Source of the DNA: an uncultured Collinsella sp. | GTDB taxonomy: Bacteria > Actinomycetota > Coriobacteriia > Coriobacteriales > Coriobacteriaceae | Reading direction: 5' to 3' | Assembly (NCBI GenBank): GCA_902482035.1 | Contig: CABSYW010000021.1 | Coordinates: forward strand, 1 to 44,367 | Length of the DNA stretch: 44,367 nt | In this document: positions 21,922 through 29,726 of the stretch, piece by piece | Position numbering within the stretch: the first letter of the stretch is position 1 | How the letters are laid out: every line of letters begins with the position of its first letter | Program-made: the position numbers and the translations under genes | The notes under the pieces: model-generated | Database searches by the model: none | Seen by the model: only the letters and a program-made list of their open reading frames with translations | Told to the model about the DNA's origin: nothing

Positions 21922-24138
21922 TTACTTGTCGGTGCCCAGCTTGTGCGGCTTGAGAGCGAGCGCATTGACGAGTGCGTCGGCGGCGGACTTGACGGCTGCC
22001 GGCTGCGGATCGTTGACGTGGTCCTCGGGGTGCACGGGCAGGTCTTTCTTGACCGCATCGTGGATCAGGTTGAGGTATTCGGTCACGCCGGTGGCCGACA
22101 GGTGCGTGCCGTCGCCGTCGAACAGGTCGTTGCGGTTGGCGCTGTACCCGTACCAATCGATAACGCGCACGTTCTTGTAGCGCGTAGCGGCGTTGGCGAT
22201 GGCCTGGTTGGTAGAGCCAACCCACGGCTGCGGGCTGCGCGTGTTCACAAACACCACAATACGCTTATCTCCTGCATCGGCCATGATGGCGTCGATCTGG
22301 TCGTCGGTTACCAAGCCGTTGGTGCCCAGTGCAAAGACCACGATCTTGCCGGCAAGGTTCTGCTGGATATAGCCCTCAAATGTCGCGCGGCCCGCATCAA
22401 ACTGGCGGCCCTTTTCGGCATCGATATGGCTGTGCGGGAACACACCGTCAAAGGTGTCTACGGCACGCAGCGACACGGAGTCGCCGATCATAAGCAGATC
22501 GTAGGAGCCATCGGGGAAGCCGTCGTTGTCCTTGTCGGTGTCGTCGGCCGCCTGCTGGTCGGTGGGCGCGGTGTTCTTGGCTTCCTTGTTGAGGACTTCG
22601 GCGCCCTCGCCGCTCAGCGCAGACGTCTCGGGCACAAAGATCAGGCCGCCCAGTGCAACGACCAACACGATAGCGCAGGCTGCGCAGACAGGGATGTGCG
22701 CGCGTGCCCAGTTGGCGGGCGTGGTGGTGCCATCGCGGAATTCGGCGACGGTGCGGCCGAAGGCACCCTTCCTAAACGGCGTTTCGATAAAGCGATAGGA
22801 GCACTCGGCTACGGCGACCACCACAAGTACCTGCAAGATGTACTGCCACCAGGGCGTATCGTTGATGTTGGCGACCGGGTTCATAAGCAGCAGCAGCGGA
22901 TAGTGCCACAGGTAGATACTGTACGAGCGCTTGCCAACCCACACGAGCGGCTCGGCGGACAGCGCGCGGGCAACCATTCCCTGGGGCTGCACGCAGGCCG
23001 CGATGACCATGAGCGTGAGGATGGAGCATAGCAGTGTGCCGCCGCGATACTGGAACGCGGTGTAGCCGTTGGTGAGCGCGACCATGGCGGCAAGGCCAAC
23101 CAGACCCACGACGCCCAGTACATCGATGGATGCGGGCGAGGACCAAAAGCGCACGAGGGCGCTCGGCTGTGCCGGGGCGGTCTCGGCTGATTCGTCGGCC
23201 TTCTCGCCAGGCTTGCCCTCGGCGTTTTTGCCGTGCTTGGCGGCGCCAGCCAGGCGATTGAGCCCCAAACGATGAACGAGATGCACCGGCGCCAGGTCGC
23301 GATCGGGGATAAAGGCCATCCAGGCACCCAGCAGCAGCGAGAACACGCGGGTGTCGGTGCCGTAGTACACGCGGCTGGGGTCGGCGGCAGGGTTGTAAAG
23401 CACCATCATGGCAAGGGCAGATGCCGCGGCAAGGCCCAGAACCACGCGGCGCGTGTTGGGTTTGCTCACATGCATGGATACCATGGCAAACAGCAGTGGC
23501 GGCCAAATCAGGTAGAACTGTTCCTCGATGGCAAGCGACCAAAAGTGCGTGAGCGGCGAGGGGTCGCCCAGAGCATTGAAGTACGAGACGTTTTGGGCAA
23601 TCTGCCACCAGTTGTTGAAGAACAGCAGCGACGGCAGGATGTCGGGGCGCATCTTGGTGAGCATCACGTGGTTGAAGACGGTGCACAGAGCACAGGTCAC
23701 CACCACGACGGTCACCACGGCGGGGACCAGGCGACGGATGCGGCGGATCCAGAAGCTCTTGAGGTCGATGCGGCCGGTCTTAGCGACTTCGTTGAGCAGC
23801 AAGCGCGTGATCAGATAGCCCGAAAGCACAAAGAAGATCGTGACGCCGAGCAGGCCGCCCTGAGCCCACGTGAGGTTAAGGTGATAGAGCACCACCGCGA
23901 CGACGGCGAGCGTACGCAGACCGTCGAGTGCAGGGATGTAGCGGGACTTGGGGCGAGCAGGCGTCTGCTCCGCGGCGGGAGTGTTGGCGCGGCCCGCGTT
24001 GTTGGCAGAAGCGCGATGGGGGCTCGTGGTGCGTCGCGGCTCGTTGGCACGGCGTTCGCTCTTCACGCGTTCGTGCGGCGCCGGCTCGTTGCCCGTGCGG
24101 CGTCGACCGCGCGAGCCCGATTGCGAGAATTGTTCCAT
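21922..24138 (-). CDS. OatA-like O-acyltransferase (acyltransferase-3 plus SGNH domain)
   Basis: A 738-residue membrane protein. A polar, Arg-rich N-terminal tail (about 1-65) precedes the acyltransferase-3 domain with about ten helices (about 66-480; IPALDGLRTLAVVAVVLYHL, GVTIFFVLSGYLITRLLL, and HFWSLAIEEQFYLIWP). A linker and an extracytoplasmic SGNH hydrolase-like domain follow (about 560-738): GDSVSLR with the Ser nucleophile, ALGTNG with Asn, and DGTHLS with the Asp and His. This is the OatA plan, which O-acetylates peptidoglycan or another wall polymer and commonly confers lysozyme resistance. The wall target here is inferred. Single gene with its own downstream hairpin. Confidence 0.92.
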   Translation of the reverse strand: MEQFSQSGSRGRRRTGNEPAPHERVKSERRANEPRRTTSPHRASANNAGRANTPAAEQTPARPKSRYIPALDGLRTLAVVAVVLYHLNLTWAQGGLLGVTIFFVLSGYLITRLLLNEVAKTGRIDLKSFWIRRIRRLVPAVVTVVVVTCALCTVFNHVMLTKMRPDILPSLLFFNNWWQIAQNVSYFNALGDPSPLTHFWSLAIEEQFYLIWPPLLFAMVSMHVSKPNTRRVVLGLAAASALAMMVLYNPAADPSRVYYGTDTRVFSLLLGAWMAFIPDRDLAPVHLVHRLGLNRLAGAAKHGKNAEGKPGEKADESAETAPAQPSALVRFWSSPASIDVLGVVGLVGLAAMVALTNGYTAFQYRGGTLLCSILTLMVIAACVQPQGMVARALSAEPLVWVGKRSYSIYLWHYPLLLLMNPVANINDTPWWQYILQVLVVVAVAECSYRFIETPFRKGAFGRTVAEFRDGTTTPANWARAHIPVCAACAIVLVVALGGLIFVPETSALSGEGAEVLNKEAKNTAPTDQQAADDTDKDNDGFPDGSYDLLMIGDSVSLRAVDTFDGVFPHSHIDAEKGRQFDAGRATFEGYIQQNLAGKIVVFALGTNGLVTDDQIDAIMADAGDKRIVVFVNTRSPQPWVGSTNQAIANAATRYKNVRVIDWYGYSANRNDLFDGDGTHLSATGVTEYLNLIHDAVKKDLPVHPEDHVNDPQPAAVKSAADALVNALALKPHKLGTDK

Positions 24139-24231
24139 AAAACATCATCCAATGACGAGAATAATCAGCACGTATTCATTGTAGCTGCCTGCTCCTGTGA
24201 ATGCTTGCTGCTGGCGCAACCTCAAGGGTGC

Positions 24232-24261
24232 GTTCACATCAAAGTGAACTAAAGTTATAGA
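24232..24261 (+). promoter_or_regulatory. Promoter with operator palindrome for rbsK
   Basis: TTCACA (24233-24238) and TATAGA (24256-24261) are spaced 17 bases apart. GTTCAC-ATCAAA-GTGAAC (24232-24249) is a 6-base perfect dyad that covers the -35, a typical repressor position. No regulator gene is adjacent. Confidence 0.6.
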
Positions 24262-24324
24262 GGTGCGAAGGCGCGCAATCGACGGTCGACGGTGGGTGCA
24301 AAGCCCGCAGATGAGGAGGTTTCC

Positions 24325-25287
24325 ATGGCAGATCGCGGCATCGTTGCGGTGTTCGGCAGCATGAACATGGACCTTTCGGTGGCGTGCGAGCGCATACCGC
24401 GTGCGGGCGAGACCGTCGGCGGCAGCGGGTTTATCACCAACGCCGGCGGCAAGGGCGCCAATCAGGCCGTAGCTGCCGCGCGTATGGGCGCGTGCACGCA
24501 CATGATCGGCGCGGTCGGTCGCGACGCGTTCGGCGCGTCGCTCGTGGTGGGGCTCCAAGACGCCGGCGTGGACTGTGACTTTGTAGTGCATCGCGATGAC
24601 GTGGAGACGGGAACGGCGACCATCATTCGCTGCGAGGGCGACAACCGCATCGTACTGTCACCGGGCGCCAACCATGCGCTTGCGGGCGCGGACGTTGCCT
24701 GCGCGCTGAGGCGTCTGGTGGCCCATGAGCTCGACGGCGACGCCAGCGAGATTGTCCCGGCTGCCGGAAGCGTCTTTATCGCCCAGGGCGAATGTGACCT
24801 TGCAGCGACGGCCGAGGCGCTTGTTTGCGCTCGCGAGCTGGGGTTCTATACGGTCTTTAATCCGGCGCCTGCCTGCGAGCTGCCTGCGGAGGTCTGGCCT
24901 GCGGTCGACCTGGTCTGTCCCAACGAGACCGAGTGCCAGGTTCTGACGGGCATTCTGCCCACGGATGATGTGAGTTGCGTCGCCGCGCTCAATGCGCTGC
25001 TCGACAAGGGCGCCGGCGCCGCGGTCATCACGTTGGGCGGTGCCGGCTCGGTTACGCTCGGCGATGGCGGTGAGCTGCTGCGCATGCCGGCACTTTCGAG
25101 TACGGTAGTCGATACCACGGCCGCCGGCGATACGTTTATCGGCGCGTTGGCGGCGGCTCGCCTAGAGGGCTTGCCGCTCTTTGAGTGCATGGCCGCGGGT
25201 GCTCGCGCCTCGGCAGTGACGGTGTCGCGCCTGGGCGCTCAGCAATCGATTCCCACGCGCGCCGAAGTTGAACATTGGTTTGGTTAA
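24325..25287 (+). CDS. rbsK: Ribokinase (PfkB family)
   Basis: A 320-residue sugar kinase that would phosphorylate ribose to ribose 5-phosphate. The N-terminal signature FGSMNMDLSVACERIPRAGETV precedes GGKGANQAVAAARMG, the PfkB site 1. The C-terminal site 2 reads DTTAAGDTFIGALAAA with catalytic base D269; the usual GAGD is TAAGD, a common ribokinase variant. GAGGAGG lies 6 bases before the ATG at 24325, which is preferred over a longer frame. The following nucleoside hydrolase, 30 bases on, would release the ribose, so the pair makes a salvage unit. Another pentose or nucleoside as substrate cannot be excluded. Confidence 0.85.
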   Translation: MADRGIVAVFGSMNMDLSVACERIPRAGETVGGSGFITNAGGKGANQAVAAARMGACTHMIGAVGRDAFGASLVVGLQDAGVDCDFVVHRDDVETGTATIIRCEGDNRIVLSPGANHALAGADVACALRRLVAHELDGDASEIVPAAGSVFIAQGECDLAATAEALVCARELGFYTVFNPAPACELPAEVWPAVDLVCPNETECQVLTGILPTDDVSCVAALNALLDKGAGAAVITLGGAGSVTLGDGGELLRMPALSSTVVDTTAAGDTFIGALAAARLEGLPLFECMAAGARASAVTVSRLGAQQSIPTRAEVEHWFG

Positions 25288-25317
25288 ACGATAAAGACGG
25301 AGAAGCGGAGTAGAACA

Positions 25318-26292
25318 ATGACAACCAAGAAGCTGATCCTTGATCTGGATATGGGTGTGGACGATGCGATGGCGCTGGCCTATGCCATCGCGAGCCCCGA
25401 GGTGGAGCTCGTGGGCATCACCACGTGCTTTGGCAACGTGCGCGTCGAGCAATCGGCGCACAACTGCCTTGCGGTGCTCGATCTGCTGGGTCGCCCCGAG
25501 GTTCCGGTGTACCTGGGTGCCGACCGTCCTCATCAGGCGACTGAGCCCTATACGCCGCCGGCGTCCACCGCGCTCATTCACGGCAAGAACGGAATCGGCG
25601 GCGCGAGCGTGCCCGCGTCGCCCTACGAGCCGGTGGGGGCGACCTCGGCCGACGGCAACGCTGCGGTCGATTATCTGATCGATGCCGCGCGCACCTATGG
25701 TCCCGATCTGGTCTACGTAGCGACTGGCCCGCTCTCCAACCTGGCGCTCGCCCTGGAGCGCGATGCGGCGGCGATGATGTCCATCGGCCGCGTGGTCGTG
25801 ATGGGCGGCGCCCTTACCGTGCCCGGCAACGTGAGCGCGGGCGCCGAGGCCAATATGGCGAGCGACCCCGAGGCAGCCGACGCGGTGCTGCGTTCGGGCC
25901 GTAAGCTCACCATGGTGGGTCTGGACGTGACGCATCGCGTGGTGCTCACACGCCGCGACATTGCCGGCTGGACGGGCTCGGGCACCATGGCGGGCTGCGC
26001 ATTTGCGAGCATGGTCGAGCACTACATTGGCTCGTACGAGATGAACGCACCCTACCTGGGTGGTTGTGCGCTGCACGATCCGCTGGCCGTTGCCGTGGCG
26101 ATCGACCCCACGCTCGTAGGTGCGCTCGGCTGCAACCTGCGTGTTGATCTGCTGGGCGAGTACCGCGGTCGCACCATCTGCGATGAGCGCCGCCTGTCCG
26201 ATCCGGACAAGAGCGCGCTTGTGGCACTGACCGTGGATGCTCCGCGCTTCCTGTCCGAGTTCAAGACGCGTATGGCCCGTGTCCTTGGCTAA
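25318..26292 (+). CDS. Inosine/uridine-preferring nucleoside hydrolase
   Basis: A 324-residue enzyme that cleaves the N-glycosidic bond of ribonucleosides to base and ribose. The calcium- and ribose-binding N-terminus DLDMGVDDAMA gives the DxDxGxDD motif (D9, D11, D15, D16). Further family marks are ITTCFGNV, ATGPLSNLALAL, and VVMGGALTVPGNVSAGAEANM. The C-terminal catalytic or ligand region is GGCALHDPLAVAVAIDP, with the conserved HDP. No signal peptide, so it is cytosolic. In an operon with the ribokinase. Substrate preference among nucleosides is not readable. Confidence 0.93.
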   Translation: MTTKKLILDLDMGVDDAMALAYAIASPEVELVGITTCFGNVRVEQSAHNCLAVLDLLGRPEVPVYLGADRPHQATEPYTPPASTALIHGKNGIGGASVPASPYEPVGATSADGNAAVDYLIDAARTYGPDLVYVATGPLSNLALALERDAAAMMSIGRVVVMGGALTVPGNVSAGAEANMASDPEAADAVLRSGRKLTMVGLDVTHRVVLTRRDIAGWTGSGTMAGCAFASMVEHYIGSYEMNAPYLGGCALHDPLAVAVAIDPTLVGALGCNLRVDLLGEYRGRTICDERRLSDPDKSALVALTVDAPRFLSEFKTRMARVLG

Positions 26293-26301
26293 GTTGTCTT
26301 T

Positions 26302-26372
26302 TTGGGACGGGGCTTTTTTGACTGGTATGATTGGTACGACCATTCGAACCAGCTAAAAGAGCCCCGTCCCAA
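26302..26372. repeat. Palindrome between nucleoside hydrolase and luxS (terminator and possible promoter)
   Basis: TTGGGACGGGGCTTTTTTGA on the left pairs with the complement ending AAAGAGCCCCGTCCCAA on the right, and the pairing continues into CTGGT/ACCAG, giving about 23 paired bases with few mismatches. It can terminate the rbsK operon. Inside it, TTGGGA, 18 bases, then TGG-TATGAT (an extended -10) could be the luxS promoter. Confidence 0.6.
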
Positions 26373-26395
26373 TTTGACTATCGAGAGGATCTGCC

Positions 26396-26884
26396 ATGGA
26401 GCGCATCGCCAGCTTTTCCGTTGATCATCTGCTGCTTGAGCCCGGCGTGTATGTGAGCCGCATCGACCGCGATCCGGCGACCGGTGCTGCCGTCACCACC
26501 TTTGACCTGCGCCTGACCACGCCCAACAAGGAGCCGGTCATGAACACCGCCGAGTGCCACACCATCGAGCACCTGGGTGCAACGTTCTTGCGCAATCATG
26601 CCGAGTGGTCGAGCCGCATTGTCTACTTTGGCCCCATGGGCTGCCACACGGGCTTTTACCTCGTCGTATTTGGCGAGGTGACGAGCGAGGAGATCCTGCC
26701 GCTCGTGCGTGAGCTGTTCGAGTTTGTCGCCGACTTTGAGGGCGATGTCCCCGGTGCCGCTCCCGAGGAGTGCGGCAACTACCTGGACCAGAACCTTCCC
26801 ATGGCTAACTGGCTCGCGCGCCGCTACCTCGACCGCGACCTGGCCGATATCGACGAGAAGCACCTGCACTATCAGCAGGCATAA
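26396..26884 (+). CDS. luxS: S-ribosylhomocysteine lyase LuxS
   Basis: A 162-residue enzyme that converts S-ribosylhomocysteine to homocysteine and the autoinducer-2 precursor DPD. The metal ligands are H55 and H59 in CHTIEHL and C126 in EECGNY. Catalytic C83 is in FGPMGCHTGFY, and E58 is the general base. Length is that of typical bacterial LuxS. It has its own terminator, so it is probably a single-gene unit. In this anaerobe it may serve methyl-cycle detoxification as much as signalling. A separate Pfs nucleosidase was not seen in the window. Confidence 0.96.
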   Translation: MERIASFSVDHLLLEPGVYVSRIDRDPATGAAVTTFDLRLTTPNKEPVMNTAECHTIEHLGATFLRNHAEWSSRIVYFGPMGCHTGFYLVVFGEVTSEEILPLVRELFEFVADFEGDVPGAAPEECGNYLDQNLPMANWLARRYLDRDLADIDEKHLHYQQA

Positions 26885-26912
26885 GGGCTTTATCGTCCAA
26901 AACGCGCGCATT

Positions 26913-26945
26913 GGGCGCCTTCGCTTATGCGGGGGCGCCTTTTTG
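26913..26945 (+). terminator. Rho-independent terminator of luxS
   Basis: GGGCGCC (26913-26919) pairs with GGCGCC(C)-like GGGGGCGCC (26931-26939) and is followed by TTTTTTG. Confidence 0.85.
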
Positions 26946-26993
26946 TTGATTGGTCTGGACGAGCGTTTAAAATCGCTCATGTTTGTTCTAGAA

Positions 26994-27019
26994 TGTTCGT
27001 ATAGTCACATTTACGAACA
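26994..27019 (+). promoter_or_regulatory. Perfect inverted repeat over the -10 and ribosome site of the DUF4867 gene
   Basis: TGTTCGTA (26994-27001) and TACGAACA (27012-27019) are an 8-base perfect dyad. A TATAGT -10-like element (27000-27005) lies within it, and its right end abuts AGGAG (27019-27023), the ribosome site of the gene at 27029. This fits a repressor operator, or an RNA hairpin that affects translation. Confidence 0.5.
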
Positions 27020-27028
27020 GGAGTGAAC

Positions 27029-27673
27029 ATGCATATCTACTCTGTCAACGATCCCGAGTTCAAATCCTATGGCAACGTTTGGGATAACGTTTCGTCCGAG
27101 CTCACGTCGCCCGTGCTCGAGGCGCTCTCTGCCACGCCCATTCCCGAGGGCAGCAAGTACGTAGCAAGCGCGCCGGAGCTCGAGGACGTCAAGGATGCCG
27201 ACAAGCTTGGCTTTCTCATGTTTGGTGGCCGTCCCTTCCAGCTCGGCTGGTGCAACGGCCACAACACGCGTCTCAACTGCCTGGAGTACCACCGCGCGAG
27301 TGAGTTCAACCTGGGCGCGCGCGACTTTATCCTGCTCGTGGCGCATCGCTGGGAGATTGAGGGCGGCAAGCTCGATACCGCGTGCGTCAAGGCGTTCCGC
27401 GTGCCGGCGGGCAAGGTTGTCGAGGTTTTCAACACCACGCTCCACTACACGCCGTGCATGGTCGACGAAGGCGGCTTCCAGGTGATGGTGGCGCTGCCCG
27501 CTGGCACCAATGGTTCGCGCCCCGAGGCTGCGGCCGACATGCCCGCGGCCGGCGACAGCTACTGCTACTGGAAGGCCGACAAGTGGGTCCTCTGCCACGC
27601 CGACAGTCCCAAAGCTGCCGAGGGCGGCTACGTAGGTCTTATCGGCAAAAATCTCGACATCACCGTGGACTAG
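27029..27673 (+). CDS. DUF4867 family protein
   Basis: A 214-residue protein of the DUF4867 family, often found near sugar-metabolism genes. It has cupin-like character: FRVPAGKVVEVFNTTLHYTPC and GFQVMVALPAGTN suggest a beta barrel with possible metal-binding His and Glu (for example E in CLEYHRASE). AGGAG lies 5 bases ahead of ATG 27029, which is preferred to a GTG at 27023 that overlaps the site. Its function in the family is not established; a sugar isomerase or epimerase role is plausible by fold only. Confidence 0.75.
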   Translation: MHIYSVNDPEFKSYGNVWDNVSSELTSPVLEALSATPIPEGSKYVASAPELEDVKDADKLGFLMFGGRPFQLGWCNGHNTRLNCLEYHRASEFNLGARDFILLVAHRWEIEGGKLDTACVKAFRVPAGKVVEVFNTTLHYTPCMVDEGGFQVMVALPAGTNGSRPEAAADMPAAGDSYCYWKADKWVLCHADSPKAAEGGYVGLIGKNLDITVD

Positions 27674-27678
27674 CGCAT

Positions 27679-27729
27679 CGCCCCAAACCACCACAAAGGT
27701 GCCTGTCTCCTTTGCGGTGGTTTGGGGCG
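27679..27729. repeat. 21-base-arm hairpin (CCACCACAAAGG repeat family)
   Basis: CGCCCCAAACCACCACAAAG (27679-27698, plus one base) pairs with CCTTTGCGGTGGTTTGGGGC (27709-27728, plus one base) with one mismatch. It lies 6 bases after the DUF4867 stop and probably acts as its terminator. The CCACnACAAAGG core recurs in the mgtA leader at 41219-41249. Confidence 0.75.
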
Positions 27730-27842
27730 GGCGGATATCGGGAAGTGCCAGACGGGGGAGGCTGCCGGGCGCCTTGCCGTCTGCGGATTTTGGGACATGC
27801 GGCCCGCTTTTTCGACCCATCTGTCGGTACACTAAAAGCACT

Positions 27843-29726
27843 ATGGGTACCCGCGAGCGACATATCGGCCACGCGGCCGCCCGGACCGCACCGGCTGCGG
27901 ATCCCAGGGACGGCAGGCTCTTCGCCATGCCGCGATTCCTTGTTGGCATAACACATCAGGTGTACCGCCACCGCGTCTTTGCTATCGCCGGCGCCATCAC
28001 CGCGCTGTTCCTCATGCTTTTGGCAGTCTTGCCGGCGCTGTTCGCCTTCGACCCCAAACTTTCTAACGCCGTGCCCGCCTATAGCGAGGTGTCCGAAGAG
28101 GTCGTGGATGCGCTCGCCCACTCGAGCTCTCTCCCGCTGCTTGTCGCCGCAATTATATTTTCGATCTGGGGCGTATCGGTCTATCTGCGCTGTTTGGACT
28201 ATGTGTTGCGCCGCCGTCTTGTTGCCATCGCCACCATCTGCGCCCTGTGGATGATCGAAGTCATTCTCAAGTACAAGTCGTTCACGCCGTTCTATGCCAC
28301 CGTGCTGTGGTACCTGTACTACGTGCCCATGACGCTCATTCCGCTGCTCTACCAGTTGTGTGGTCTGCGCCTTGCGGGCCTGGAGCAACACCGCCTGGGT
28401 CGCCGCTACTGCGCTGCGCTGTGGATTATGGCTATCCTGCTTATCGGATTTGTGCTCACCAACGATTTTCACCAGCAGGTCTTCCACTTTGACCGTACAA
28501 GCGACACCTGGAGCAACGATTACACGTACGGCTGGGGTTATTTCGCCGTCCTCGTGTGGACGGCCTTTAACTTTGTGGCCTTTTTTATCCTGGTGGGCCG
28601 GTCCTCGTCCTTTCGCATCCAACGTTTCTCGGGCACGGCGGCGCTCGTGCTGCTGGGCGGCGCGTTCTTTGCCATCTCATATGCGTTGCGCGTGCCCTGG
28701 GCATGGAGGCTCAACTTCTCGCTCGTCTATTGCGTCTTGTGCGTGGTGGCGATGGAAATCTGTCTCGATTGCGGTGTTATTCCGTCATATCACGACATCG
28801 CCGGCATCTTCGACACCTTGCCGCTCGACCTCAAAGTTCTAACGCGCGACCTGCAGGAAGTCTATGCCACGCCAGTGTCAAAGCCAATGCCGGTAGGCGT
28901 GTGCGAAGAGCTGCGAGCCCAGGAACACGGGCATGCCCATGCCTTTGCCGTGGAGTCCAATCCCGATGTAATGTACCGAGCCTTTCCACTGCTGGGTGGA
29001 TCGGCCCTGCTTGCCCAAGACGTGTCGGATCTCAACGAGCTTAACCGTGAACTGGCACACCGTCGCATGGAGCTGCAGCGTCAAAACGAGCTGCTCGCTG
29101 CCGACTACGACCTTAAGACGCACCTGGCAGATCAAGAGGCCGAGACCTTGCTGGTTCAAGACGTGGACCAGGCGCTTGCCCGCGCGCTCGAAGGGATGTA
29201 CGACCTGCTGAGCTCGCTGCCGCCGTTGACCGATGAATCGTCTTCGCACGAGCGTTACCGCATGCTGCAGCGCGCCAAGATGCTCGTCGCCTATTGCAAG
29301 CGCAAGGGGTCGCTCACGTTGGCACAGCACGGGGAGAGCGGTTTTGATCGTGACCGCATTCAGCTCATTGCCAACGAGCTCGCAAGCGACCTGCGCACCA
29401 TCGATATCGATTGCGCCTCGATTATCGCCATACGGCGCCCGTTGCACGCCAGTACGGTAAGCGCCCTGTACGACTGCGTGTATGACTTTGCGTTTTTTGC
29501 CTACACCACCGACCATCCGGCGCTTATGTATCACTTGGGCGACCATGACCGATGCAGTGTCGAGCTACGCGCCACGCTTTTTTCCAACGATGATGCAGAT
29601 CTTTCGCAGACGCCCGCTGCGCAAGAGCTCGATAGCGCTCTGCAAGGGCGCAACGTGGCATACCGCCTTGAGGGCGAGCCCGGCCAGCTGCGCATGATCG
29701 TCTTGATGCCGAGGGCGGGTGAGTGA
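27843..29726 (+). CDS. Seven-helix-type sensor protein with a degenerate kinase domain
   Basis: About 627 residues from ATG 27843; ATG 27927 (28 residues shorter) is an equally possible start, as neither has a strong ribosome site. The first 300 residues hold about eight helices. After helix 5 comes VLTNDFHQQVFHF, the signature of the 7TM histidine-kinase N-terminal domain (HisKA_7TM). A PAS-like region and a coiled coil (about 400-440) follow. The C-terminal 150 residues sit where an ATPase domain belongs but lack recognisable H, N, G1 and G2 boxes. It overlaps the next kinase gene by 4 bases (GTGA). It is probably a sensor subunit that works with the kinase after it. Confidence 0.75.
   Translation: MGTRERHIGHAAARTAPAADPRDGRLFAMPRFLVGITHQVYRHRVFAIAGAITALFLMLLAVLPALFAFDPKLSNAVPAYSEVSEEVVDALAHSSSLPLLVAAIIFSIWGVSVYLRCLDYVLRRRLVAIATICALWMIEVILKYKSFTPFYATVLWYLYYVPMTLIPLLYQLCGLRLAGLEQHRLGRRYCAALWIMAILLIGFVLTNDFHQQVFHFDRTSDTWSNDYTYGWGYFAVLVWTAFNFVAFFILVGRSSSFRIQRFSGTAALVLLGGAFFAISYALRVPWAWRLNFSLVYCVLCVVAMEICLDCGVIPSYHDIAGIFDTLPLDLKVLTRDLQEVYATPVSKPMPVGVCEELRAQEHGHAHAFAVESNPDVMYRAFPLLGGSALLAQDVSDLNELNRELAHRRMELQRQNELLAADYDLKTHLADQEAETLLVQDVDQALARALEGMYDLLSSLPPLTDESSSHERYRMLQRAKMLVAYCKRKGSLTLAQHGESGFDRDRIQLIANELASDLRTIDIDCASIIAIRRPLHASTVSALYDCVYDFAFFAYTTDHPALMYHLGDHDRCSVELRATLFSNDDADLSQTPAAQELDSALQGRNVAYRLEGEPGQLRMIVLMPRAGE

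Noticed and set aside
21754..23031. 425-codon plus-strand open frame over the acyltransferase
   Set aside because: Antisense shadow of the OatA-like gene, which has clear motifs in order.
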